DNA of 64,000 nt, taken from NCBI GenBank assembly GCA_018334095.1, contig JAGXTE010000055.1, positions 1 through 64,000 on the forward strand, read 5' to 3'. Under the pieces are notes generated by a model. The model searched no databases, was not told where the DNA came from, and saw only the letters and a list, made by a program, of their open reading frames with translations. This DNA comes from Nitrosarchaeum sp. Lineage in GTDB: Archaea > Thermoproteota > Nitrososphaeria > Nitrososphaerales > Nitrosopumilaceae. Within the stretch, counting starts at the first letter, position 1, and the number at the start of each line of letters is the position of its first letter. Shown piece after piece: positions 45,888-55,020 of this stretch. The translations under genes were made by a program, and so were the position numbers.

Positions 45888-45897
45888 AAATAATATA
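45888..45897 (-). promoter_or_regulatory. TATA-like box of pgi/pmi
   Basis: An AT-rich TATA match on the minus strand, centred 25 nt before the ATG at 45869. It shares a 93-bp divergent region with the membrane protein gene at 45963. Confidence 0.4.
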
Positions 45898-45962
45898 ATG
45901 ATTTAGAATCCAGACTGTATAATTTTAAAAGATAAAATAGATACTTTTCAAATCAACATAGG

Positions 45963-47183
45963 ATGAGCTTTCAGATAAGGACAAATTCGGTTTCATTGAT
46001 AGTCTTTCTGGCTACTTTATCAGTTGTAATAATTAGCTCGATTTCCATAGTTTTTCCTGCACTTATTTTATCAGGCTCACAAAATGTCTCAGATTTAGAA
46101 AGTCTAGGTGTTGTTCCAGTTGGCCCCAAACCTTTTGAGACTGGAATATGGGCAGGCCCACTAATTGCAGTTAATTTAATTATTTTTGTAGGTTATTTTC
46201 TCCATATTAAAGAAAAGCTTCCAAAGTCACTAACAAAAATTTTGAATAAAATCTACAAATTTGAAATCTCAAAAAAAACATCACTGATAGTAGTTGGCAT
46301 ATTACTTTTCATTTACATAATTGGTTCGGTAGGAGAATTAAGATCTGAAGAAAGTTGGGAGGATTACAAAGGAGTAAAAGAAAAGGCAGAGAACCAATCG
46401 CTGGAAAAGTCTTTTAGGTCATTTGATGTTCCATTGAAGTTTTTTTTCCTATCAAGCTCAATTACATTATTTGACAATATCAGAATAATTCCATTTTTAG
46501 CTAGCATATCTCTTCTTTTACTTACATATGTTATCACATCTAAAATAGCAAATAAGAGATTTGCAGGTATTGTTGCGCTAGTCATAATGTTACAAAGTAA
46601 TTTGTTTTTGACATATGACACATCTGCAACCTATGAGAACTTTTGGATTTTGTTTTATCTGTTGTCTCTGTATTTGATGTACAGATTCTGGCCCCTATCG
46701 CCTGTGGCATATATTTTATCATCACTTGCAAAACCAATTACGTTAGTATTTTTGCCAATGTCAATCTTTTTTATCATTAGATCAGAAATGACTAGAAAGA
46801 AAAAGATGCTAATTTTGTTGTCGTATCTTGTAATTGTATTAGTTAGTGTATTAGTTGTTGTTAGTTTAGGAATTAACGTTTCAGGACGAAGTGAGGGATT
46901 TAGCTACCAAGAGTTTATGATTGGTTTTACTTCATTTGCATACCAATTAAGGTTTGATGGAATTGTTTTATCATTTTTAATTCCGTTAATTTTTGGATTG
47001 TTTATCGCCTCAATCAAAAAGGTAAGAAACGCAGAGTCGGTAATGATACTTATTATGGGAACATTGTTGGTTGCGCCGTTTCTCACAGGTTTTACAATTG
47101 AAACAAACCAGCCGTACAGATTTGTTCCGTTGATAGTGTTCTTTGCCATAGGTGTTGGAACGTTACTGACAAAAAGAAGCTAG
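45963..47183 (+). CDS. Polytopic membrane protein, GT-C/PMT-like
   Basis: 406 aa with about ten transmembrane helices. A loop after the third helix contains RSEESWEDYKG, reminiscent of the acidic catalytic loop of GT-C glycosyltransferases (PMT/ArnT type). The helix pattern that follows (SLLLLTYVITSKIANKRFAGI) is also typical of them. A lipid-linked sugar transferase acting on the outer face is the likely role, but no diagnostic motif is complete. It overlaps the convergent 146-aa gene by 4 nt. Confidence 0.6.
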   Translation: MSFQIRTNSVSLIVFLATLSVVIISSISIVFPALILSGSQNVSDLESLGVVPVGPKPFETGIWAGPLIAVNLIIFVGYFLHIKEKLPKSLTKILNKIYKFEISKKTSLIVVGILLFIYIIGSVGELRSEESWEDYKGVKEKAENQSLEKSFRSFDVPLKFFFLSSSITLFDNIRIIPFLASISLLLLTYVITSKIANKRFAGIVALVIMLQSNLFLTYDTSATYENFWILFYLLSLYLMYRFWPLSPVAYILSSLAKPITLVFLPMSIFFIIRSEMTRKKKMLILLSYLVIVLVSVLVVVSLGINVSGRSEGFSYQEFMIGFTSFAYQLRFDGIVLSFLIPLIFGLFIASIKKVRNAESVMILIMGTLLVAPFLTGFTIETNQPYRFVPLIVFFAIGVGTLLTKRS

Positions 47184-47620
47184 GATACAGGTCTAACAAA
47201 GGTCCATATGGATTCCAAACTATCTCCAGGAGAGATAGTATATCCATCATGAGCAAATCTTGCAAGGACAGTAAATTTCCCATCCAGATTATCAGAAAGT
47301 ATGGTGCTTGCAACTAACCCTTCTGAATCAAATGACTGGGATTGCATTCTACGGATTACCTGAAATTTTTGCTCATCAATTGTAATTACGGGATTATTCC
47401 CACGAGTTGCCTCATAGTCCAAAAAGAATTCCAGTGCAGTTGCATTAAAGTTTGTAAACTTGGATGATTCTAGATACACAACCAGAGTACCATCAGAATT
47501 TCTTATGCTTGTCTGCACAAACACAAAGATGTCATCGCCAAGATTTGTCTGCGTTGCACCAAAGACATTACCTAGTGGAAATAACAAAAATGCAAATGAA
47601 AGAAGAATTAATCTATTCAT
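47180..47620 (-). CDS. Secreted uncharacterised protein (146 aa)
   Basis: Signal peptide (residues 1-22, ending NVFGA-TQ), then a beta-rich domain with no cysteines or membrane anchor. I recognise no family. It could be periplasmic-like or part of the envelope. It lies 25 bp downstream of the MoaD-E1 fusion gene on the same strand. Confidence 0.65.
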   Translation of the reverse strand: MNRLILLSFAFLLFPLGNVFGATQTNLGDDIFVFVQTSIRNSDGTLVVYLESSKFTNFNATALEFFLDYEATRGNNPVITIDEQKFQVIRRMQSQSFDSEGLVASTILSDNLDGKFTVLARFAHDGYTISPGDSLESIWTFVRPVS

Positions 47621-47645
47621 GATATTATTGGTTCATGCAAGATAA

Positions 47646-48983
47646 TTAATTTGCTGGTTGCGTGATTTCTCCTAACAATTCCTTGTATAGAGATACGGCG
47701 GCTTGTTCGTCTTTTGGTCCTACAATTACTGCAGAGCCTTTTTTCATAAAGTTAACTGACAGATCATTTGTTCGAAGTGACAATCCAAATTCTCCCTGGT
47801 TCTCAATTAGGAATCCCTTCTGCTTTGCAATTCCAGTTACCATATCCACATCAAGATCAAATGTACTGGTAGGTGTTATTGAGAAGGTTCTTTTTCCTTG
47901 ATTTCGCCCACACAGTTCTTCTAAAATCAATTCTTCTTTTACTGTCTCCTCTTTTTTTCCAGATCCACACACAGGACACTCCTCTGCCCGAAATGTTCGA
48001 GTACTAGTAAAGTCAAGATTCTCAATATCTACATGCAGTATTTTATCTGAAAGACTGGGCTTTTTGCCAGTGATCACTTTGACTGCCTCTGCTACCTCGA
48101 TTCCACCAACTATGGACAAGATAGATGGATGCACTCCCTCAAGGCTACATGTAGGCATTGTATCCTCATCAAGTGATGGAAACATGCAGTGATAACATGC
48201 ACTAGTTCCAGGAAGTATTGTAAATATCTGTCCCGATACTCCTACTGCAGCACCTGTCACAAAAGGTATTCCAAACTTTACACATGCCTTATTTAGAGCA
48301 TATCTAGCATTGACACTATCAAGTGCATCAACTACAACATCGCATCCTTCAACTACTTCTAGTGCAGTGTAATCATTTACAGAAACAGCAAGCGCTTCAA
48401 TTTTACAATCAGGATTTAGTTTCTGGAGTTTTCTTGCAGCAACCTCTACTTTGACTTGGCCAACATCGTCCTCATCAAACATTGTCTGTCTATGCAAGTT
48501 AGATAATTCAATTACATCTCTATCAACAATTCGTAGAGTTCCAACCCCCATTGCAGCAAGTCTTGTAGTGATTGGATTGCCTAGTCCACCTACTCCAACA
48601 ACGCACACTTTAGAATTTTTTAGTTTCAGCTGTCCATTGTATCCAATCTCCTCAAGCATTACCTGACGAGAGAACTTGTCTAGTTCTTTTTTTGATAACT
48701 CGTCTGATCCGCCTGCTACTGCAGGCAATATGTAAACTTCATCGCCATCATTAAGTGTGGTTTCCATGCCATTAGAAAATTTAGAATTCTTTCCATTAAT
48801 GTAGATGTTAATTAGAGAACGTGGAGTTCCATCCCCTTCCAGTACTCGGCGCTTAAAGTCATCGCCCATTATTTCAGAGATTTTCAAAAATGCATCAGCA
48901 AGTGATTCAGCTGAGACATTGGTTTTTTTCTCCCCGCCACCATGATTTAGCACAGAGGGAATCGTAAATGTGATGTTTGCCAT
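47646..48983 (-). CDS. MoaD/ThiS-like ubiquitin fold fused to ThiF/MoeB E1 enzyme
   Basis: 445 aa. Residues 1-92 are a beta-grasp MoaD/SAMP-like domain (INIYINGKN, LNDGDEVYILPAVAGG) ending in Gly91-Gly92. Residues ~98-320 are an E1-like adenylyltransferase: ATP loop GVGGLGNP (130-137), VDRDVIELSNLHRQ, active-site Cys279 in PTCSLEG, and zinc cysteines 263/266 and 336/339. A third domain (about 345-445) is unassigned. Normally the carrier's Gly-Gly is a free C-terminus activated by a separate E1; here it is internal. It lies one base after threonine synthase. Confidence 0.88.
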   Translation of the reverse strand: MANITFTIPSVLNHGGGEKKTNVSAESLADAFLKISEIMGDDFKRRVLEGDGTPRSLINIYINGKNSKFSNGMETTLNDGDEVYILPAVAGGSDELSKKELDKFSRQVMLEEIGYNGQLKLKNSKVCVVGVGGLGNPITTRLAAMGVGTLRIVDRDVIELSNLHRQTMFDEDDVGQVKVEVAARKLQKLNPDCKIEALAVSVNDYTALEVVEGCDVVVDALDSVNARYALNKACVKFGIPFVTGAAVGVSGQIFTILPGTSACYHCMFPSLDEDTMPTCSLEGVHPSILSIVGGIEVAEAVKVITGKKPSLSDKILHVDIENLDFTSTRTFRAEECPVCGSGKKEETVKEELILEELCGRNQGKRTFSITPTSTFDLDVDMVTGIAKQKGFLIENQGEFGLSLRTNDLSVNFMKKGSAVIVGPKDEQAAVSLYKELLGEITQPAN

Positions 48984-48984
48984 T

Positions 48985-50205
48985 CTAGTTTACTACCGCC
49001 GAAATCTCTGCAATGTCTGCCTTCATCACTGTAGGCTTTTTCAAGACTTGCATTATTGCCTCAGTTGCTTTCAAACCATTGCCAGTAACGTAACATACTA
49101 CCTTATCGTTTTTGTCAATCCTTCCCTGCTCTACCATCTTTTGGAGTACAGATACAGATACGCCTCCTGCAGGCTCGGTAAATATCCCCTCAGTCTGTGC
49201 CAAAAGGAGTATTGCATCAAGGATTTCTTTATCATCGCATTCCTCTGCAAATCCGTTATACTGCGCTAATCTCTTCAAAACATATCTCCCATCTCCTGGA
49301 TCACCTATTGCAAGACTCTTTGCTATGGTGTCAGGATTCTCTACAGGGATGACCTCTTTGGAGTTTTTCTTGAATGCATCAACGATAGGAGCACATCCAT
49401 GTGGTTGTGCTGCAATCATGTGCATGTTTGATACATCATCTAACAATGATACGGTTTGCAATTCTTCAAATCCTTTACAAATTGCATTAAGCATTGCGCC
49501 ACTACCTACTGGAACTATTAGCTGATCAGGTACCTGCCATCCAAGTTGTTCTGCAACTTCAAATGAAAATGTCTTAGAGCCTTCTACATAGTGAGAGCGC
49601 ATGTTAATATTGACAACACCAATTCCTTTGCTGTCACCTATTTGTGCAGCTATTCTGTTTGCATCATCATATGTACCGTCCACTGCGATATAGTTTGCAC
49701 CGTATGATAATGCCTGAGCAATCTTTGCCATCTCAATGTTGCTTGGTGCAAATACATGACATGGCAGTCCTGCCTTTGCAGCATGTGCTGCAGTAGCAGA
49801 TGCTAAATTACCAGTTGATGCACAACCAACAGCAGATAGTCCAAATTCCTTTGCCTTTGATATTGCAACACCGGCAGGTCTGTCTTTGAATGAAAATGTT
49901 GGGTTTACAGAATCGTTTTTGATGTAAAGATTGTTTAGTCCTAATTTTTTTCCAAGATTATCAGCTTTGATAAGAGGAGTCATTCCAGCACCAATGCTAA
50001 CAATGTTTGATCTACTCTCTATTGGCAGTAATTCAAAATATCTCCAATATGTCTGCTCACGGTTTACAAATGTATTTTTTGTGATTGTAGGAAAGTTGTA
50101 TTTTACATCGAGTGGTCCAAAGCACTCATCGCAAATATACTTGAATGCAGTATCATAGTCTTTTTTGCATTCTCTGCATTTTAGTGAAGTTCTAGCCAAG
50201 ATCAA
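48985..50205 (-). CDS. thrC: Threonine synthase
   Basis: 406-aa PLP enzyme. The N-terminal zinc-ribbon-like CRECKKDY...CDECFG (residues 10-29) is usual in archaeal ThrC. The PLP lysine is in NPTFSFKDRPAG, with GCASTGNLASA, VPVGSGAML and YVTGNGLKA. It converts O-phosphohomoserine to threonine. Start: TTG 50205 has GGAGG only 2 nt upstream, whereas TTG 50199 has it 8 nt upstream; the latter is probably right. A 21-bp palindrome lies about 40 bp upstream. Confidence 0.92.
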   Translation of the reverse strand: MILARTSLKCRECKKDYDTAFKYICDECFGPLDVKYNFPTITKNTFVNREQTYWRYFELLPIESRSNIVSIGAGMTPLIKADNLGKKLGLNNLYIKNDSVNPTFSFKDRPAGVAISKAKEFGLSAVGCASTGNLASATAAHAAKAGLPCHVFAPSNIEMAKIAQALSYGANYIAVDGTYDDANRIAAQIGDSKGIGVVNINMRSHYVEGSKTFSFEVAEQLGWQVPDQLIVPVGSGAMLNAICKGFEELQTVSLLDDVSNMHMIAAQPHGCAPIVDAFKKNSKEVIPVENPDTIAKSLAIGDPGDGRYVLKRLAQYNGFAEECDDKEILDAILLLAQTEGIFTEPAGGVSVSVLQKMVEQGRIDKNDKVVCYVTGNGLKATEAIMQVLKKPTVMKADIAEISAVVN

Positions 50206-50207
50206 TT

Positions 50208-50212
50208 CCTCC
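50208..50212 (-). promoter_or_regulatory. Shine-Dalgarno site of thrC
   Basis: GGAGG on the minus strand, one of few strong ribosome-binding sites in the window. Its 8-nt spacing to TTG 50199 argues for that start and for a transcript with a leader. Confidence 0.5.
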
Positions 50213-50243
50213 TTTAAAATTATACATAAAAAATCCTAATATC

Positions 50244-50264
50244 AAGTTAAGCAGTACTTAACTT
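50244..50264. promoter_or_regulatory. 21-bp palindrome between thrC and a divergent gene
   Basis: AAGTTAAG-CAGTA-CTTAACTT is a perfect inverted repeat with 8-bp arms. It lies upstream of a TATA-like TTATGTATAAT (minus, about 50219-50229) before thrC. Symmetry and place suit binding of a dimeric regulator, for example an Lrp/AsnC-type amino-acid sensor. The remainder of 50206-50410 is promoter DNA with a TATA-like stretch for the plus-strand gene at about 50382-50390. Confidence 0.45.
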
Positions 50265-50410
50265 TTACACGTTAAAAATATACTGATGTCTCGTCTATTT
50301 AATGAAAAATCAGCAAGATGGGTAATTTTTGATAGTAATTTAGAATTGCACATAGTGGTGATTTATCTATTGTAAGGAAGGTTTTTAGATATTTTTAGAA
50401 ATGAGACTGT

Positions 50411-50974
50411 ATGAAAAAAGGGCTGGGCATTGGTATCGGAGTAGGGATTAGTGTAGCAATCATTGCAATATTCCTGAGTACAATGCAGCCAGAGACAAAC
50501 GAAGTGGAGGATGTCCTTGATAAGGAGATCATACCAGATACAGAACTTCCAGAGATTCAAGACAAGTTAGATGAGATTGAAAAGATCAATTTAGAGAAAG
50601 AGTATTCACCAAAAGAAAGAGAGTGGCAAACATCTGGACCATTTCAAATTGATCGAAGTGAATATGCTATTGGTGAAAAGATCTTTCTAGTAATTGGAGG
50701 ATTAAAGGAAACTGAAAAAGGACAGATTGCATTTATGAGACCACTAAATGCCACACATTACTCTGTATATTTGACAGTTCCATTTGACGGATTAAACAAA
50801 CCTGCATTCAATTATTACATTGAACCTCAGATTTCAAAAACTAGAGGACTTTGTTCGGTTGATGACATAGCAGGCAAGTGGGCAGTTGTTTTTAGAGGAA
50901 CAGATTATGACAATTTGTATTTTGAAATTACAAAAGATGTTGTTCCCGGTGTAAATGTAGAACCTGCTTGTTAG
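50411..50974 (+). CDS. Membrane-anchored uncharacterised protein (187 aa)
   Basis: N-terminal hydrophobic helix (residues 5-24, [17 protein letters not shown]), then an acidic linker (about 28-60) and a beta-rich extracellular domain with [19 protein letters not shown]. Two cysteines (in RGLCSVDD and the penultimate EPAC) may form a disulfide. It resembles other small envelope proteins of this group, but I cannot name a family. Convergent with hisI, overlapping it by 4 nt. Confidence 0.7.
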   Translation: MKKGLGIGIGVGISVAIIAIFLSTMQPETNEVEDVLDKEIIPDTELPEIQDKLDEIEKINLEKEYSPKEREWQTSGPFQIDRSEYAIGEKIFLVIGGLKETEKGQIAFMRPLNATHYSVYLTVPFDGLNKPAFNYYIEPQISKTRGLCSVDDIAGKWAVVFRGTDYDNLYFEITKDVVPGVNVEPAC

Positions 50975-51300
50975 GTTTTTAGATTATTGTGAAAACATAC
51001 TTTTTCACCAGTATGACATGCAGGGCCTGACGGCTCTACAAGATAGATAATTGCATCAGAATCACAATCGACAAGAATCTCTTTTACTTTTTGCGTATTG
51101 CCAGACTCCTCGCCTTTCATCCAGAGTTTATTTCTAGAACGGCTCCAAAACCAAGAGTTGCCGGTTTTTTTAGTTAGCTCCAGAGACTCTTTGTTAGAGT
51201 AAGCAAGTGTCAAAACATCTTTTGTTTTTGCATCCTGTACAATAACTGGAACTAGTCCATCACTTTTTGCAAAATCAATATCATCAATAGATTTGTTCAT
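50971..51300 (-). CDS. hisI: Phosphoribosyl-AMP cyclohydrolase
   Basis: 109 aa, cyclohydrolase domain only. It has [19 protein letters not shown], the substrate segment DCDSDAI (metal-binding Asp/Cys) and [13 protein letters not shown] with the zinc ligands. It opens the purine ring of PR-AMP, step 3 of histidine synthesis. The HisE (PR-ATP pyrophosphatase) domain often fused to it is absent. It is the last gene of the his operon, 22 bp after hisF. Confidence 0.93.
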   Translation of the reverse strand: MNKSIDDIDFAKSDGLVPVIVQDAKTKDVLTLAYSNKESLELTKKTGNSWFWSRSRNKLWMKGEESGNTQKVKEILVDCDSDAIIYLVEPSGPACHTGEKVCFHNNLKT

Positions 51301-51322
51301 AATTCTAAATCACAAAGATAGC

Positions 51323-52126
51323 TTATAATCTTACAGGAATTTGTTTGTCCTTGAGATATTTTTTTACTCCATTGATTCCATGAGTTTGATAATGAAAGAT
51401 GGAGGCAGCCAGAGCTGCGTCTACGTTTGATTCCTTGAATACATCTACCATGTCATCGGGTTTACCACAACCGCCAGAAGCTATTACAGGAATCGATACA
51501 GACTTGACAATCTCACTAGTCAACAAGACGTCGTATCCATCTTTTGTTCCATCTTTATCAATACTAGTCAAAAGTATTTCTCCAGCACCAAGTTTTTCAG
51601 CTTTTTTTGCCCAATCAATAACATCAATTCCAGTGGATTCTTTTCCACCGTAAATGAAGACCTCAAACCAAAAGTTTTTTCCATTCTCAGAAAAAATGTT
51701 CTTATCTTTTTGAATCTCAAAATTCCTTTTGGCATCAATTGCGATTACAACACATTGCCGTCCAAACAATTCCATGAGCTCGGTGATTACATGAGGGTTT
51801 TTTATTGCGCCAGTGTTTATCCCAACTTTATCAGCACCATTAAGTAAAATATTTCTTGCATCTTCGAGGGATTTCACACCGCCCCCAACTGTAAATGGAA
51901 TGTCAATTACTGATGCAACCTTTCTAACCAAATCCTTGATTGTTTTTCTCTGTTCATCAGATGCAGTGATATCTAAAAAAACTAGTTCGTCTGCGCCTTC
52001 ATTGCTGTATTTTTCAGCCAACTCAACAGGATCTCCAGCGTCTTTGATCGATTCAAAATGAAGACCCTTTACCACTCTACCGTTCTTTACATCAAGACAT
52101 GGAATAATTCTTTTTGTCAGGGTCAT
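51323..52126 (-). CDS. hisF: Imidazole glycerol phosphate synthase, cyclase subunit
   Basis: 267-aa TIM barrel. N-terminal [16 protein letters not shown] and the catalytic Asp in [14 protein letters not shown]; Asp in [14 protein letters not shown]; and [11 protein letters not shown] phosphate loop. With HisH it forms IGP and AICAR. Its ATG overlaps the hisA stop by 4 nt, indicating translational coupling. Confidence 0.96.
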   Translation of the reverse strand: MTLTKRIIPCLDVKNGRVVKGLHFESIKDAGDPVELAEKYSNEGADELVFLDITASDEQRKTIKDLVRKVASVIDIPFTVGGGVKSLEDARNILLNGADKVGINTGAIKNPHVITELMELFGRQCVVIAIDAKRNFEIQKDKNIFSENGKNFWFEVFIYGGKESTGIDVIDWAKKAEKLGAGEILLTSIDKDGTKDGYDVLLTSEIVKSVSIPVIASGGCGKPDDMVDVFKESNVDAALAASIFHYQTHGINGVKKYLKDKQIPVRL

Positions 52127-52830
52127 GCTATTTGCTTTGCCTCCTGGATTGAAATTTTTTTCTCATAAAGCGCTTTGCCTAAAATAACTCCAAATGCATT
52201 TTTCTCTTTTACATCTTGCACGTCTTTTATGTTTGAAATTCCACCGCTTGCAATCACATGTGCACTATCTAGTTTACATGCTTGAGACAAGAATTCCAAA
52301 TCAGGACCCTGCATAGTTCCATCACGACTTACGTTTGTCAACAAGAATTCAGAGAATCCCATTGAAAGAAATTCCTCCATAGCATCAATTAGTTTGATAC
52401 TTGTCTGTTTTTGCCATCCATGTATCACTATTTCACCATCTAGATGATCAACTGAAATCACAATTTTTTCAGAACCTAGATTTGATAATAGTTTTTTTAG
52501 CGTGTCTTTATCTTTAAAGGCTAAAGTACCTAAAACAACTCTGCTACAAATTTTGGAAACGTCAGTTATTATAGATTCATCTCGCAATCCACCTGCGACC
52601 TGGATTGGAATTGAAATTTGTTCAATAATTTTTTTTATTACGGATAAATTTGAGCCAATGCCAAGAGTTGCATCAAGATCTACCAAATGAATCATGTCAG
52701 CGCCGTTTGCTTCCCACTTTTGTGCTACTTCGACAGGATTGTTACTGTAGATGGTTTTCTGTTTAGGATCACCTTTGTAGAGTCTTACTACTTGGCCATT
52801 CATTAGATCAATTGCAGGAATAATTTTCAT
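52123..52830 (-). CDS. hisA: ProFAR isomerase
   Basis: 235-aa TIM barrel. [17 protein letters not shown] carries the catalytic Asp; QVAGGLRDE and VIASGGISN are the two phosphate-binding loops; [11 protein letters not shown] has the second Asp. Fourth step of histidine synthesis. Overlaps hisH by 4 nt and hisF by 4 nt. Confidence 0.96.
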   Translation of the reverse strand: MKIIPAIDLMNGQVVRLYKGDPKQKTIYSNNPVEVAQKWEANGADMIHLVDLDATLGIGSNLSVIKKIIEQISIPIQVAGGLRDESIITDVSKICSRVVLGTLAFKDKDTLKKLLSNLGSEKIVISVDHLDGEIVIHGWQKQTSIKLIDAMEEFLSMGFSEFLLTNVSRDGTMQGPDLEFLSQACKLDSAHVIASGGISNIKDVQDVKEKNAFGVILGKALYEKKISIQEAKQIA

Positions 52831-53432
52831 CTTTTACACACATCTAAGAAATTTTGAATCATGAGTTTTCCCACTTTGCCAGATTTCTCCGGATGAAATT
52901 GGGTTCCAAAAAAGTTGCCTTGCTCAACAACTGCAGGTACCTTGATCCCATAATCAGATTCTGCCGTTATTGCATCATTGTTTGTAGGTTTTGCTCTATA
53001 CGAGTGGACAAAATAGACCCAGGATTCGTTTTGTACTCCTTCAAGTATTTTACCAGATTTTTTAATTTCCAGATTATTCCATCCCATGTGTGGAACTTTC
53101 ATAGAATTTGGAAGGACAATCACATCTCCTTCAATTACACCCAATCCTTTTTCATTGCCCTCTTCGCTTTTCTCAAAAAACATTTCCATACCAAGACAAA
53201 TTCCTAAGACAGGGGTGTTGTCCTTAACAAATTCATGAAAGTTAGTTTGTGATTTAGATATGCTTTTGATTGCAGGATCAAAATTCCCCACTCCTGGAAG
53301 TAAAAGCCCGGAGTAAATGTTTGGTTTGTCAAAATTTGTAATAACGTCTACGGTCGCCCCTACTTTTTCAAGCGAGTTTTTTAGACTGAAAATATTTCCA
53401 GCTCCGTAATCAAATATTGCAAGATTGACCAT
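52827..53432 (-). CDS. hisH: Imidazole glycerol phosphate synthase, glutaminase subunit
   Basis: 201-aa class I glutamine amidotransferase. The nucleophile Cys lies in VLGICLGMEMFFE, and the His/Glu pair in GTQFHPEKSG. FDYGAGNIFSLKNSL at the N-terminus is family-typical. It supplies ammonia to HisF. It shares one base with hisB. Confidence 0.96.
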   Translation of the reverse strand: MVNLAIFDYGAGNIFSLKNSLEKVGATVDVITNFDKPNIYSGLLLPGVGNFDPAIKSISKSQTNFHEFVKDNTPVLGICLGMEMFFEKSEEGNEKGLGVIEGDVIVLPNSMKVPHMGWNNLEIKKSGKILEGVQNESWVYFVHSYRAKPTNNDAITAESDYGIKVPAVVEQGNFFGTQFHPEKSGKVGKLMIQNFLDVCKR

Positions 53433-54028
53433 TACATTGAACCTTTAGTACTTGGAATGCCTTTTTGTTTTTTATCATATGAAGATGCTTCCCTAAATCC
53501 TACAGCGAGTGATTTGATTGCAGCCTCTACTTTGTGATGATCATTATCTCCATACTTTACAGTAAGGTGAACACAGATGTTTAGATTTTGAAGCAGTGAT
53601 TGGAAAAAGTGTTCTAAATCTTCTTTTGAGATACCTTCAATTGTGTTTCGTTTAATTGATAATACCAGTTTCCAAAATGGTCTTTTTACTAGGTCAATTG
53701 AGGCCTCAGCTAAAGACTCATCCATCGGTACTGACGCATAGCTGAATCTAGTAATTCCGCTCCTTGTACCCAAGGCTTTGTCAATAGCTAAACCAATTGT
53801 AATTGCAGTATCTTCAATTAAGTGATGTTCGATTTTATCATTTGATTTTGCATTTACCTTTAGATCCATCATCCCATGTTTTCCAAATGCAGTAATCAAA
53901 TGATCAAGAAAACTAATTCCAGTTTGAATACTAGTTTTTCCGGTTCCGTCCAAATTAACAGATACCGATACTGTTGTTTCTTTTGTACTACGATTTATGG
54001 AGCTTTTTCTTGGTTTCATGTTTTTCAC
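53432..54028 (-). CDS. hisB: Imidazoleglycerol-phosphate dehydratase
   Basis: 198-aa monofunctional enzyme. Metal-binding His/Glu clusters are visible: [26 protein letters not shown] and [15 protein letters not shown]. It has no phosphatase domain, so histidinol phosphate must be dephosphorylated by another protein. ATG 54028 is used; a second ATG three codons in is possible. It lies 17 bp after the HAD gene. Confidence 0.95.
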   Translation of the reverse strand: MKNMKPRKSSINRSTKETTVSVSVNLDGTGKTSIQTGISFLDHLITAFGKHGMMDLKVNAKSNDKIEHHLIEDTAITIGLAIDKALGTRSGITRFSYASVPMDESLAEASIDLVKRPFWKLVLSIKRNTIEGISKEDLEHFFQSLLQNLNICVHLTVKYGDNDHHKVEAAIKSLAVGFREASSYDKKQKGIPSTKGSM

Positions 54029-54045
54029 AGGAGATGTACTTTGTA

Positions 54046-55020
54046 TTATTCTAAATTTAATACCTTCGGAAGTAAATGAATAGACTCCAAAACCAACTTG
54101 GCACCATTATTCTGAAATAATTTCAGTTTTTCTTGAGGGTTTTTACTGGTTCCTATGATTCCGCAAAATATAGTGTCATAGCCTTTCTTTGTTGCCTCTT
54201 TAGCCATGATGAAATCTTCCATGGAATCACCAACATAGATGCAGCAGTTACATTTCATTCCATCAATTGAACGGATTAGAGATTGAGGGTTAGGTTTTGC
54301 AAGTTCTCTTGATTCGTCTTCTAGAAATGCAGAATTATTTAGATCAAACTCATCTAAAAGATGTCCAAGCGAGTATCGAATAGATTCTTTTCCTCTTCCC
54401 GATACAATAGAAGGCTTGGATGTAAATTTTTTATCTATCTTTTTGATTAAGGATTGATCAAGTATAACTATATCATTTTCTATCAGACCAGATTCTGAAA
54501 ATTGAGACGGTTGTTTGAAAAGTTTCAAATATAATTCAGGACCATAAAATATTTGATCAAATATTTTGTATAACGGATTATCATGATGAGTTCCAGGATA
54601 TGACAATTTATTTTTAATACTACTAATATCTACAAGATTTTCAATGTATTTCTCAACAGATGAGATTCCTGAAGAATCAATGTTTGATATAACATCAAAA
54701 ATAAATTCATGTTGATCTTTATTTAATTTTTTAGCAGCAACTAGAGAAAGAATAGAAGCGTATGTTAAATCAACTTCATCATTAAATCCACCACTTGATT
54801 TGAATCCGTCAATAATTTCAGAATTGATTTTAATGCTATCAGTAATCTGACTGAAATTTTCTAAAACATATTTTACGGTCTTCTCTATTGTAAGATCATA
54901 TGACTTTGTAACATCGATTAAAACGCCATCACAATCAAAGATTATTCCATCTACAGAAACAAGATCATCTAAAACAGAATCATCTATGTATATTCCAGAT
55001 TGTTTTTTTGTTAATGTCAT
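54046..55020 (-). CDS. HAD-superfamily phosphatase in the his operon
   Basis: 324 aa. Motif I is [11 protein letters not shown] (nucleophile Asp29, acid Asp31), motif II SIVSGRG (Ser), motif III the Lys in LAKPNP, and motif [15 protein letters not shown] large helical cap (about 40-190) separates motifs I and II. Lying between hisC and hisB with 4-nt overlap to hisC, it is a strong candidate for the missing histidinol-phosphatase. It is longer than the HisB-N type (about 160 aa). Phosphatase chemistry is well supported; the substrate is inferred from context. Confidence 0.8.
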   Translation of the reverse strand: MTLTKKQSGIYIDDSVLDDLVSVDGIIFDCDGVLIDVTKSYDLTIEKTVKYVLENFSQITDSIKINSEIIDGFKSSGGFNDEVDLTYASILSLVAAKKLNKDQHEFIFDVISNIDSSGISSVEKYIENLVDISSIKNKLSYPGTHHDNPLYKIFDQIFYGPELYLKLFKQPSQFSESGLIENDIVILDQSLIKKIDKKFTSKPSIVSGRGKESIRYSLGHLLDEFDLNNSAFLEDESRELAKPNPQSLIRSIDGMKCNCCIYVGDSMEDFIMAKEATKKGYDTIFCGIIGTSKNPQEKLKLFQNNGAKLVLESIHLLPKVLNLE

